NCBI GenBank assembly: GCA_964437445.1
Contig: CAYTGR010000058.1
Location: 1 to 28,240 of the forward strand
Length of the DNA stretch: 28,240 nt
Source: CAYTGR01 sp964437445
GTDB lineage: Bacteria; Chloroflexota; Anaerolineae; B4-G1; SLSP01
Direction: 5' to 3'
In this document: one piece after another, positions 14,980 through 22,309 of the stretch
How the letters are laid out: every line of letters starts with the position of its first letter
How positions within the stretch are numbered: position 1 is the first letter of the stretch
Translations under genes and position numbers: made by a program
The notes under the pieces: generated by a model
Told to the model about the DNA's origin: nothing
The model's database searches: none
The model's input: the letters and a program-made list of their open reading frames with translations, nothing else

Positions 14980-15788
14980 GGCGTGAAGCAGTGAGTAGTC
15001 AGAAGGTGAAACGGTATGGGCGCGCCTGGTTAGGGATTTTGTTGGGGCTGGCGCTGGCGGTGCCCGTGCTGGCGCAGGACGCGGGGCTGACGCTGACGGT
15101 CCGCAAGCAGATGGGCTACAGCATGGGCAGCCAGATTCAGGGGACGTTTAAGCTCAAGGTGCAGGGACCGGCCGATCTGGCCGCGGTGACTTTCAGGATG
15201 GATGGCGAGGAAATGGGTACGGTGACTGCGGCGCCGTTTGAGCTGTCGTTCAATACGGCTTCCTATGCCGTCGGCTGGCATGAGCTCCGCGCGGTGGGGC
15301 GCACGGCGGGCGGCCAGACAGTGGAATCCAAAGTCCTGCGCTACGAGTTCTTGAGCAGCGAGCAGGCCAACCGCGATGTGCTCAAATTCATCGGCCCGGT
15401 GTTGGCGCTCGTCCTGGGCGCGATGCTGCTCTCGGCTCTGGGGCCGTTGCTGACCGGACGCCGGGAAGCGGTTTATCGGCCGGAGCTGTACGATCCCACC
15501 CAGCCGCGCGGGTACGGCATGTTGGGCGCGACGATTTGTCCTAAGTGTGGCCGTCCGTTTGGGCTGCACTGGTGGGGGATCAATGTCAGCTTCGTGGGCA
15601 AGTATGACCGTTGCCCCTATTGTCGTAAATGGAGCCTGGTCCGGCGGGCCGGCCGCGAGGAGCTCCTGGCGGCGGAAGCGGCCGAACATGCGGCGTACGC
15701 CTCCCCACCGCCGGCAGCTCCAGGGCCTCAAGAAGAAGAGGCTAAGCTGAAGCAGCAGTTAGATGATTCGCGGTTCATGGGGTTGTGA
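14970..15788 (+). CDS. Membrane protein with external Ig-like domain and cytoplasmic zinc ribbon
   Basis: 272 aa. A signal sequence or first helix (WLGILLGLALAVPVLA) is followed by a beta-rich segment (about 40-130) like bacterial Ig domains (FRMDGEEMGTVTAAPFELSFNTA…GWHELRAVG). One helix (FIGPVLALVLGAMLLSALGPLL) follows, then a cytoplasmic part with CPKCGRPF…CPYCRKW, a four-Cys zinc ribbon, and a charged helical C-terminus. The family is not recognised. It overlaps the permease end by 10 bases (ATG…TGA), suggesting coupled translation and a role with the exporter. Codons 3-14 derive from heptad-like DNA, so GTG 15006, giving MKRYGRAWLG, is a real alternative start. Confidence 0.7.
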   Translation: MEVRREAVSSQKVKRYGRAWLGILLGLALAVPVLAQDAGLTLTVRKQMGYSMGSQIQGTFKLKVQGPADLAAVTFRMDGEEMGTVTAAPFELSFNTASYAVGWHELRAVGRTAGGQTVESKVLRYEFLSSEQANRDVLKFIGPVLALVLGAMLLSALGPLLTGRREAVYRPELYDPTQPRGYGMLGATICPKCGRPFGLHWWGINVSFVGKYDRCPYCRKWSLVRRAGREELLAAEAAEHAAYASPPPAAPGPQEEEAKLKQQLDDSRFMGL

Positions 15789-15858
15789 GGACCGGTCGCA
15801 TTTAACTTCCGCCTTCATCCTTCATCACTTCAAAATTTTTTTTGTAAGGAGGCATTCC

Positions 15859-17031
15859 GTGTCACCGTGGGGTATTCATACCACCGCCATTCATGCTGGT
15901 GATCCTGAGGAGCGCGATATTGCGCCCTCGTTACATCTGGCATCCACGTACCGTTTCCAGAACACCGAGGAGGCCGCGCAGGCGTTTGAACTGGAGGATC
16001 TGCCGGTTTATACCCGGTGGGGCAATCCCACCATTGCCGTGCTGGAGCAAAAGGTGGCCGCTTTGGAGGGCGGCGAAGCCGCGCTGGCGACCGCCTCCGG
16101 CATGGCGGCGATCAGCACGGCGTTGCTGACGGCGGTACGCGCCGGGGATCACGTCGTTGCCACGACCGGTCTCTATGGTGGGACCTATAGCTTCATTACC
16201 CGTGACCTGCCGCGCTTGGGCGTAGAGACGACGCTGGTGGAAGCGACCGATCCGGCGGCCTTTGCGGCGGCGCTCCGCCCGCACACCCGCGTCTTCTATC
16301 TGGAATCGCCGGGCAACCCGGCGCTGGCGCTCAACGACCTGGCGGCTATCGCCGACCTGGCACGCGCGCGCGGCATCCTGACGATGATTGACAACACCTT
16401 TGCCACGCCCTTCAACCAGCGCCCGTTGAGCCTGGGGATTGACGTGGTGCTTCACTCCGCGACCAAGTTCTTCTGTGGGCACGGCGACGCGCTGGGCGGT
16501 CTGATCGTCGGCCCGGCGGAGTTCGTGCAGCGGGCGCTCAAGGGCCCGCTGCGGACCTTCGGCGGCTGCCTTGCGCCGTTCAACGCCTGGCTGATCGCGC
16601 GTGGCGTGCAAACCTTCCCGCTGCGGATGGCCCGCCACAACGCCAACGCGCTGGCGCTGGCCGACTGGCTGGCGGCGCATCCGGCTGTGGCCTGGGTGCG
16701 CTATCCATGGCATCCCTCGCACCCGCAGTATGAGCTCGCGCGGCGGCAGATGCCGGGCGGAGGCGGGGGCGTCGTTGTCTTTGAGCTCAAGGGCGGCGTG
16801 GCGGCCGGCGCGCATTTACTGGACCGCGTCCGGCTCTGCGCGCTCACCGTCAGTCTGGGGGATACGCGCACGCTCATCACCCACCCGGCCAGCACCACTC
16901 ACCACAGCGTCCCGCCCGAGGCGCGGCTGGCCGCCGGCCTGAGCGACGGGCTGGTCCGGCTGGCGGTGGGGCTGGAAGACGTGGCCGACCTGATTGCCGA
17001 TCTGGACCAGGCGCTGGGCAGTGGGAAATGA
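15859..17031 (+). CDS. Cys/Met-metabolism PLP-dependent enzyme (methionine gamma-lyase / cystathionine gamma-synthase type)
   Basis: 390 aa, the normal family length. Typical signatures are present: HAGDPEE, STYRFQN, YTRWGNPT, the SGMAAIS loop, YGGTYSF, ESPGNPAL, the PLP-binding Asp in IDNTFATP, the Schiff-base Lys203 in HSATKFFCGH, and THPASTTH near the C-terminus. The reaction could be gamma-elimination of methionine or cystathionine, or a sulfhydrylase/synthase; sequence alone does not decide. GTG 15859 is chosen because AAGGAGG (15846-15852) lies 6 bases upstream; a longer frame from 15763 would overlap the previous gene and adds unrelated residues. The next gene follows after 22 bases. 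Confidence 0.93.
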   Translation: MSPWGIHTTAIHAGDPEERDIAPSLHLASTYRFQNTEEAAQAFELEDLPVYTRWGNPTIAVLEQKVAALEGGEAALATASGMAAISTALLTAVRAGDHVVATTGLYGGTYSFITRDLPRLGVETTLVEATDPAAFAAALRPHTRVFYLESPGNPALALNDLAAIADLARARGILTMIDNTFATPFNQRPLSLGIDVVLHSATKFFCGHGDALGGLIVGPAEFVQRALKGPLRTFGGCLAPFNAWLIARGVQTFPLRMARHNANALALADWLAAHPAVAWVRYPWHPSHPQYELARRQMPGGGGGVVVFELKGGVAAGAHLLDRVRLCALTVSLGDTRTLITHPASTTHHSVPPEARLAAGLSDGLVRLAVGLEDVADLIADLDQALGSGK

Positions 17032-17053
17032 GCAAGCGGCGGGAGGAGTAACT

Positions 17054-18031
17054 GTGGTGCGCTCACCCGGTTCAAATTGCCAGAGCGAACCGCAGGAGAC
17101 GCCAGGGGAACGGTCAACCCCTGGCGTTATCTTCAATTTGCAAAAGTTCAGCATTGAGGACGGTCCCGGCATCCGCACGACCGTGTTCCTGAAGGGCTGT
17201 CCGCTCCGCTGCGCCTGGTGCCATAACCCGGAGGGCCTGCGAGCAGCGCCCGACCTGGTCTGGTATGCGGCGCGCTGTGTCGGTGTGCGCGATTGTCTCG
17301 CCGCCTGCCCGGTGGGGGCGCTGGCGCTGACTCCGGCCGGGATGCAGGTGGACCGGGCGCGTTGTACCACCTGTGGCGAGTGTGTGGAAGCCTGCCCGGC
17401 AGCAGCGCTGGAGCTATTGGGCCGTCGGTGGGAGCCGGCGGCGCTGGTGGCTGAGCTGCTCAAGGATCGGGTTTTCTACGAGAGTTCCGGCGGCGGCGTT
17501 ACTTTCAGCGGCGGGGAACCGCTGCTGCAGGCTGACTTCCTGGCGGAAGTGCTGCCGCTGTGTCGCGCTGCCGGCCTTCACGTCGCCGTGGAGACCTGTG
17601 GGGCAGTCGCCTGGGAGCGCTACGAGCGGGTGCTCCCCTGGGTGAACCTGGTGCTGCTGGACCTCAAATTGCTGGACCGCGAGCGCCATCGCGCCGCGAC
17701 CGGCCAGTCCAATGATCTCATCCTGGCGAACGCCCGGCGGCTGGTCGCCAGCGGCGTCCCGCTTTGGATTCGGACCCCGGTCATCCCCGGCTACACGGCC
17801 GACCTGGAGAACATTCGCGCCATTGGGCGCTTCATCCAGGAAGATTTGCCTACCGTTGCCCGCTGGGACCTGCTGGCCTACACGCACCTGGGCGGCCCCA
17901 AATATGAACGGCTGGCGTTGCCCTATGCTCTGGCAGGGACGCCGTTGCTCACCCGCGCGGAGCTGGAAACGCTCTGGCAGGCGGCCGTCGCACTCGTGCC
18001 GGTGGCGCGCTGGTCGGGGGCAACGCGCTGA
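17054..18031 (+). CDS. Glycyl-radical enzyme activating protein (radical SAM)
   Basis: 325 aa. The radical SAM cluster motif is C49-x3-C53-x2-C56 (KGCPLRCAWCHNPEG), preceded by FNLQKFSIEDGPGIRTTVF as in pyruvate formate-lyase activase relatives. An inserted ferredoxin-like region (about 75-125) has eight Cys (ARCVGVRDC…CPVG, RCTTCGECVEACP) for two extra 4Fe-4S clusters. TFSGGEPLLQ binds SAM. Such enzymes install the glycyl radical in an anaerobic partner enzyme. No glycyl-radical enzyme is in the window. GTG 17054 sits 5 bases after GGGAGGAG; the upstream frame from 16994 would overlap the PLP gene. Probably co-transcribed with the PLP enzyme. Confidence 0.93.
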   Translation: MVRSPGSNCQSEPQETPGERSTPGVIFNLQKFSIEDGPGIRTTVFLKGCPLRCAWCHNPEGLRAAPDLVWYAARCVGVRDCLAACPVGALALTPAGMQVDRARCTTCGECVEACPAAALELLGRRWEPAALVAELLKDRVFYESSGGGVTFSGGEPLLQADFLAEVLPLCRAAGLHVAVETCGAVAWERYERVLPWVNLVLLDLKLLDRERHRAATGQSNDLILANARRLVASGVPLWIRTPVIPGYTADLENIRAIGRFIQEDLPTVARWDLLAYTHLGGPKYERLALPYALAGTPLLTRAELETLWQAAVALVPVARWSGATR

Positions 18032-18089
18032 TCAGAACCGGAGCGCGGGGCGCGGGCTTCTGGATAAGCATTGCTGGCTGGCTGATCCC

Positions 18090-18153
18090 AGACGACAGAC
18101 TACAGACCACGCCGGGACTTCTCTGGTGGTCTGTGGTCTGTCGTCTGTCGTCT
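18090..18153. repeat. Heptad hairpin between convergent genes
   Basis: Three 7-bp words (AGACGAC, AGACTAC, AGACCAC; 18090-18110) pair with three on the right (GTGGTCT, GTGGTCT, GTCGTCT; 18126-18146) with one mismatch in 21 bp, around a 15-base loop; one more GTCGTCT follows at 18147-18153. Lying between the convergent activase and degV genes, it may serve as a two-way transcription stop, although no T run follows. Confidence 0.85.
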
Positions 18154-18170
18154 TGAGCCCTGACCGAATG

Positions 18171-19046
18171 CTAAGACGCCGCCCAGGGCAAATCCTCAAA
18201 GGCGGCCTGCGGCGCGTAGACCACCCCGACCAATCCGGAGCCGGTGTGGGCACCCAGCACCGGGGCAATCGGCCCCATGGGCAGCCAGGTGCAGCGGTAG
18301 AGCTCATCCAACCGGTTCCGTAACAGGTCGGCCCCCGCCGGGTTATCCCCGTGGAGTACCTGGAAACGCATAGCTGTCCCCTGAGGATAGCGCTCGGCCA
18401 CTACATCCGCAATCTTCAGAATGGCTTTGTCCAGTGTGCGGGCCTGGGCGATCTGGAAGTATTTCCCATCCTCTTTGCCCACCCCGATCAGCGGCTTGAT
18501 CTGGAGCACGGAGGCCAGCAGCCCTTTGATGTGGCTGATCCGCCCGCCGTGGATCAGGTACTTGAGCGTTGCCAGCGTGTAGACCGTCTCCGTGACGTCA
18601 CGGACCCGTTCCAGGAGCGCCAGGACGCGCTCCAACGGCCAGCCGGCCTGCACGGCGTGCGCGGCGGCTTCCACCTGCCAGCCCTCTGCGCCGGAGAGCG
18701 TTTTGGTGTCCCAAAGAGTGACGTGCGCCTCCGGGACTAAGGTGGCCGCTTCCATCGCCGATTGGAGGGTACCACTCAGGCCGGAAGAGATGTGGATGGA
18801 CAGGATTTCGGGATCGGTAGCGGCCAACCGGCGATAAACTTCCGCAATTTCACCGGGGGAGGGGAGCGAGGTGGTGGGAAAGCTCTCGGTAGAGTTTAAT
18901 AAGCGGTAAAACTCATCCGGTTGGATATCTTCACCACTGCGATAGGTTTTGCCATCCAGGGTAAATGTGAGCGGTACATAGTGCAAGGTCAACCCTTGTA
19001 ACTGCTCCTGGCTCAGATCCATGCCGCGGTCGGTAACGATTTGCAT
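18171..19046 (-). CDS. DegV family protein (fatty-acid binding)
   Basis: 291 aa, standard length. The N-terminus (MQIVTDRGMDLSQEQ), the TSLPSPGEIAEVY segment and ILSIHISSGLSGTLQSA are the usual DegV signatures; the TS and SSGLSGT elements bind the carboxylate of a fatty acid. Relatives include FakB, which presents fatty acids to the kinase FakA; no FakA gene is in the window. ATG 19046 has GAGAGG 6 bases upstream; an upstream in-frame start at 19067 adds only seven residues without a better site. Its own promoter lies about 100 bases before it. Confidence 0.94.
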   Translation of the reverse strand: MQIVTDRGMDLSQEQLQGLTLHYVPLTFTLDGKTYRSGEDIQPDEFYRLLNSTESFPTTSLPSPGEIAEVYRRLAATDPEILSIHISSGLSGTLQSAMEAATLVPEAHVTLWDTKTLSGAEGWQVEAAAHAVQAGWPLERVLALLERVRDVTETVYTLATLKYLIHGGRISHIKGLLASVLQIKPLIGVGKEDGKYFQIAQARTLDKAILKIADVVAERYPQGTAMRFQVLHGDNPAGADLLRNRLDELYRCTWLPMGPIAPVLGAHTGSGLVGVVYAPQAAFEDLPWAAS

Positions 19047-19151
19047 GATAGCCTCTCTTTCTTTCACAAACTAAGTTAATTTTCACTCCGCCCCTTTCTA
19101 TAAACTATAGGATGGAGTGGGTGTTCATTCATATCGGATTCAGTCACTGTA

Positions 19152-19179
19152 AGTATACTTGAAGATTCAAAAACTGCAA
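19152..19179 (-). promoter_or_regulatory. Promoter for degV
   Basis: On the minus strand TTGCAG (19174-19179), 16 bases, TATACT (19152-19157); the -10 lies inside the 10-bp palindrome AAGTATACTT (19151-19160). The leader would be about 100 bases. The rest of 19180-19304, between this promoter and the end of rsmA, holds no gene that I can see. Confidence 0.5.
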
Positions 19180-19304
19180 TTGGCTGCTGGGCGGCCTCAC
19201 GGTCAGGGAGAGGAAATTTTTAGGGGGCTTTTGTGGACGGACTAATCTCGCCCATGTCCCCCTCTTTAATTACTTCTTGGGGCTTGAGCGTGTTGTAGTG
19301 ACGA

Positions 19305-20204
19305 TTAACGATGCACGAAGGGAGGGGGGACCGTTGTGATCAGTGGCTCCAGCGCGGTAGTGACCTGGGCCCACTCAGCCAGCGAGAGTGTCTCGGCCCG
19401 GCGGGTGGAATCCAGGCCGGTGGCGGCCAGGGCGGCCGTTACTGCGGCCGGCGGCAGCTTGAGCGTGGCGGCCAGGGTGTTGTGCAGCTGCTTGCGCCGT
19501 TGGGCGAAGCCGGCACGGACCACGGTGAAGAACAGCTGGATGTCGGTGACGGGGGCCGGCGGTTGCTCGTAGAGATCTAAGCGCACGACGGCGGATTCTA
19601 CCTCCGGTGCGGGAAAGAAGGCCCCGGGCTTCAGCCGAAAGAGGAGCCGCGGACGGCCGTAAAACTGTGCGCTGACCGAAAGCAGACTCATCTCACCGGG
19701 GGCGGCGGTCAACCGTTCAGCGACTTCGCGCTGGATGGTGATGACCAGCCGGGCGGGGCGCAGCGACGCTTCCAGCAGGTGGCGCAGCACTGCCGCGGTG
19801 ATGTAGTAGGGCAGGTTGGCAACCACCAGGTAATCCGGCTCCCGCGTTCCCCAGAGCGGCGGGGTGGGGGACGACGGACGGCCCAACAGCGCCGCCGGGT
19901 CCAACGCGAGGATGTCACCGTGGACGAGGGTGAGGTTAGGCCGGTCGCCCAGGGTGTCGTGGAGGATAGCGACCAGGTGCGGGTCAGTTTCCACCGCAAT
20001 CACCCGCTCCGCCTGTTCTAGCAGCACGGCTGTGAGCGTGCCCAACCCGGCTCCGATCTCTAACACCGTATCGGTAGCGCCGATCTCTGCGCCGGCCACA
20101 ATCCGCCGGGGCGCCGTGGCGTCCACCAGAAAATTCTGGCCTAAGGCCCGGTTGGGGGAAAGACCGTAACGGCGGAGCAGGACGCGCGGATCTTCAACCA
20201 TCAC
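19305..20204 (-). CDS. rsmA: 16S rRNA dimethyladenosine transferase RsmA (KsgA)
   Basis: 299 aa. It shows the N-terminal signature GLSPNRALGQNFLVD, the SAM-binding loop VLEIGAGLGTLT, the acidic ribose-binding VIAVETDPHL, HGDILALD, and the catalytic NLPYYI motif. It dimethylates two adjacent adenosines in the 3' end of 16S rRNA during small-subunit assembly. Start: GTG 20204 or ATG 20201; both overlap the stop codon of the upstream YabE-like gene (TGA at 20203-20201), which indicates coupled translation. A YabE-like gene next to rsmA/ksgA is also known from Bacillus-type genomes. Confidence 0.97.
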   Translation of the reverse strand: MMVEDPRVLLRRYGLSPNRALGQNFLVDATAPRRIVAGAEIGATDTVLEIGAGLGTLTAVLLEQAERVIAVETDPHLVAILHDTLGDRPNLTLVHGDILALDPAALLGRPSSPTPPLWGTREPDYLVVANLPYYITAAVLRHLLEASLRPARLVITIQREVAERLTAAPGEMSLLSVSAQFYGRPRLLFRLKPGAFFPAPEVESAVVRLDLYEQPPAPVTDIQLFFTVVRAGFAQRRKQLHNTLAATLKLPPAAVTAALAATGLDSTRRAETLSLAEWAQVTTALEPLITTVPPPFVHR

Positions 20205-21577
20205 GGCCCCAAAATGTAATTGATCTTATCGGCGGATGGCACCGGCGTTAAGAGGTAAACATCTACCCAGGCGTACCACAATTTGAGGTTGTTGTCGTCG
20301 TAGCCCAGGTCAATCCGCCGACCGCGGATGGCCCCGCCGGTATCACCGGCCAGGCCGACGCCGTAGCCGGGTACGTAAACTTTGCTCCCCAGCGGCACCA
20401 CATTACGGTCCACGGCCACGATGCCATGTTGCATGGGCAGGCCCAGGGCGGTGCGACCGTAGTAAGGGCTGGTTTTGGGCGTCCCGGCGGTGCCGGCGCT
20501 GTACGAGGTAGCCAACATGCGGATGACTCGCCAGTATTCCACCGGACCGCTGGGCGTTTGCAACTGCCGCACCACGATGTTGGTCCCGTAGCCCATGATG
20601 CGGTTGGTCGGGGCCAGCACGATGCTTTGTCCTTCGGTGCGCCGCTCCACGACTTCCCCATCCTCGTAGCGCACCCGGATGCGCCGTTCCAGGACGCCCG
20701 GTGCGCCTTCTTGGACCAACCCCTGGGTGTCAATCTCCATTGTTGATTCGGGACGCCATTCGGTTTCAAACGGCACCGGACTTTGCTCTACCAGGATCCG
20801 TTCGGTCACCCGCACGACCTGGATATCCAGTCCTTCGCCCAAGGCGGTATCCAGGGAGGGGAGGGTATAGTCCTGGCCGTTCAGCGTGACCCCCAGATCG
20901 GCGAGCACTTCTCCGACCCGGTTGCGGTGTGTGCGTGTGCGCAGCGTGTGCTTGTCCAGTTGCACTGTGACCGGGATGGAGCGTTCCAGCCGGATGTGCA
21001 TCCCTTCCTGCACCGGGGTCGCCGGGTCAGGAAAGAGCCGGTCGGCCCGGTAGAGGTGCACGCCAGCCTCAAAGAGCGCTTCCCCGACGGTGGCTGCATG
21101 GGTGTAGAAGGGCGTGCGGAGGCTGCCTTCTTCCAATACCAGGGAGACAGCCCGTTCTACCCTGATCCGGGAGCGGGTCTCCGGTGGGTCGGTGCTCAGC
21201 GGGGCATGTACTTTGTATTGGTCGTGTTCCCCTAACGTGACACCGGCTTCGGCCAGCAGGGCGGTCGGATCTTCGGCATGGGTGTAAATGATGCGCTCCT
21301 GGCCGTCCACGGCCAGCACTATGGGGTGGGCGCGTTCAATGCGGATGGTCATGCCCCGTTCCAGGGGGGTGTCTAACGTGGGGAAACAGTCGTCCTCGGG
21401 CCGGAGCGTCACCCCCAGGTCGGTGAGCAAGAGCCCTACGGTGGGCTGATGGGTACGCAGGGGGCGTGCCTGCCCATCCACCAGCAGGGTGACGCGAGTG
21501 AGCGTGGTTTCATAGCCGGCTGCCAGTCCCGTCAGGGCCAGCAATGCCAGGATCAGGGTTAAGATCCGTTTTTGCAT
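20201..21577 (-). CDS. YabE-like cell-wall protein: signal, four DUF348 repeats, G5 and 3D domains
   Basis: 458 aa. A signal peptide (1-21) is followed by four DUF348-type repeats starting near residues 28, 86, 144 and 210 (each with …THxxTVGxxLxxxGVxL), a G5 domain (about 257-335) and a C-terminal 3D domain with three Asp-rich elements (VAVDRNVVPLG, GDTGGAIRGRRIDLGYDD). This matches YabE/Rpf-like proteins, secreted enzymes that cut peptidoglycan in growth or resuscitation; the 3D domain resembles lytic transglycosylase MltA folds. ATG 21577 has no Shine-Dalgarno sequence and starts only 15 bases after the terminator T run of the SRP RNA gene. It overlaps rsmA by 1 or 4 bases. Confidence 0.93.
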   Translation of the reverse strand: MQKRILTLILALLALTGLAAGYETTLTRVTLLVDGQARPLRTHQPTVGLLLTDLGVTLRPEDDCFPTLDTPLERGMTIRIERAHPIVLAVDGQERIIYTHAEDPTALLAEAGVTLGEHDQYKVHAPLSTDPPETRSRIRVERAVSLVLEEGSLRTPFYTHAATVGEALFEAGVHLYRADRLFPDPATPVQEGMHIRLERSIPVTVQLDKHTLRTRTHRNRVGEVLADLGVTLNGQDYTLPSLDTALGEGLDIQVVRVTERILVEQSPVPFETEWRPESTMEIDTQGLVQEGAPGVLERRIRVRYEDGEVVERRTEGQSIVLAPTNRIMGYGTNIVVRQLQTPSGPVEYWRVIRMLATSYSAGTAGTPKTSPYYGRTALGLPMQHGIVAVDRNVVPLGSKVYVPGYGVGLAGDTGGAIRGRRIDLGYDDNNLKLWYAWVDVYLLTPVPSADKINYILGP

Positions 21578-21592
21578 ATGTGATTACAGGAC

Positions 21593-21624
21593 AAAAAAGG
21601 GCCCCAGGAACCCCTGTGCCCTTT
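21593..21624 (-). terminator. Intrinsic terminator of the SRP RNA
   Basis: On the minus strand AAAGGGC pairs with GCCCTTT, with an inner CAGG/CCTG stem on a GGTT loop, and the 3' arm runs into six Ts. It lies directly after the RNA and before the YabE-like start codon. Confidence 0.9.
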
Positions 21625-21640
21625 GTGGGACGATTCCCAA

Positions 21641-21761
21641 AGGGTGTTGGGGATCAGGCGCCCCTGCGGCACCCGGAGACATCCCCTTACCGTTGCTTCC
21701 TTCCGGACCTGGCGGGGTTCGGAGCGCTCCGCCGCGCAGGACCCGATCCTCAACACCCCTT
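21641..21761 (-). ncRNA. ffs: Signal recognition particle RNA, small bacterial type (4.5S)
   Basis: About 121 nt on the minus strand. The conserved domain IV core reads CCAGGTCCGGAAGGAAGCA then ACGGTAA, with the GGAA tetraloop. The ends pair (GGGTGTTG with CAACACCC, and GGATC with GATCC), giving the long rod of the short SRP RNA without an Alu domain. It binds Ffh to target membrane proteins. A promoter upstream and a terminator downstream frame it as an independent gene; exact ends are estimated from pairing. Confidence 0.95.
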
Positions 21762-21844
21762 GACCATCGTCCGCGGCCTGTTCGCTGTTTTCCTCCTGGT
21801 GCGATCCAACCTGCCGTGGCGATCGCGGTTTCCCGTTCGGCTCT

Positions 21845-21872
21845 ATGTTAACGGAAAGCGGGAGATTGTCAA
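21845..21872 (-). promoter_or_regulatory. Promoter for the SRP RNA
   Basis: On the minus strand a perfect TTGACA (21867-21872), 16 bases, then TAACAT (21845-21850; 4 of 6 to consensus). Transcription would start near 21838, leaving a precursor leader of about 75 bases before the mature RNA. Confidence 0.55.
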
Positions 21873-21918
21873 GCGCCTTTCACGTTATGGGGCATTTCAT
21901 TTCAAATGAAGGTTTAAG

Positions 21919-22042
21919 CAGGGCTTACGCATCTCCAGAAAATGGATTTTTGCCCGGTCCTGGTTGCTCCTCTGCGCAGCAGGGTAGAAAGGGGAACAGA
22001 GTTTAGCTGCATTTGCCTTGGTTTCCAGATGCGTAAGCCCTG
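21919..22042. mobile_element. MITE-like inverted-repeat element, 124 bp
   Basis: Perfect 16-bp terminal inverted repeats, CAGGGCTTACGCATCT at 21919-21934 and its exact complement at 22027-22042, enclose 92 bases with no gene. The flanks on both sides are AAG, a possible 3-bp target duplication. It resembles small non-autonomous elements with GGGCTTACGCA-type ends that I associate with cyanobacterial and related genomes; the parent transposase is unknown and absent here. Outside it, 21781-21918 holds the SRP promoter and otherwise nothing recognisable. Confidence 0.65.
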
Positions 22043-22046
22043 AAGG

Positions 22047-22076
22047 TTGAGCTATTTGCTGCCTGTGGTATATAAT
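22047..22076 (+). promoter_or_regulatory. Promoter beside the MITE-like element
   Basis: TTGAGC (22047-22052), 18 bases, then a perfect TATAAT (22071-22076), starting 5 bases outside the element. It probably drives the acetyltransferase gene at 22310 through the remnant reading frame. Confidence 0.5.
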
Positions 22077-22090
22077 ATTATTGAAAAGGG

Positions 22091-22297
22091 TGCTACAAAA
22101 TCCGCTGTATCGAGAATGACATCCCTTACCTGGGCTTCTTCGACGATAGCGTCTTCTCACCGGAAAGGCTGTTTGAGTTATCAAAAATGCCAATACTACG
22201 CCGTTCGCTGAAAGAAAATGCCCAGGGACGTTTTTCATCCCTCCCTGGCTTGCTCAAACCAATTCGGGAGCGCGTCCGCCTTGGACCGCCCCGGTGA
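22091..22297 (+). pseudogene. C-terminal remnant of an unidentified gene
   Basis: A 68-codon frame follows an in-frame stop (22082-22084) and ends at TGA 22295-22297. The codons have strongly GC-rich third positions and the peptide looks like real protein (IENDIPYLGFFDDSVFSPE…). No good start codon opens it; the first ATG is at about codon 30. It is best read as the surviving 3' end of a gene truncated near the MITE-like element. I do not recognise the family. The stop is 12 bases before the next gene. Confidence 0.5.
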
Positions 22298-22309
22298 CAG
22301 GAGGTCACT

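Noticed and set aside
15763..15858. N-terminal extension of the PLP enzyme
   Set aside because: It overlaps the previous gene and AAGGAGG marks GTG 15859 as the start.
15931..16815. 294-codon minus-strand frame across the PLP enzyme
   Set aside because: Antisense shadow; the plus strand carries all catalytic motifs.
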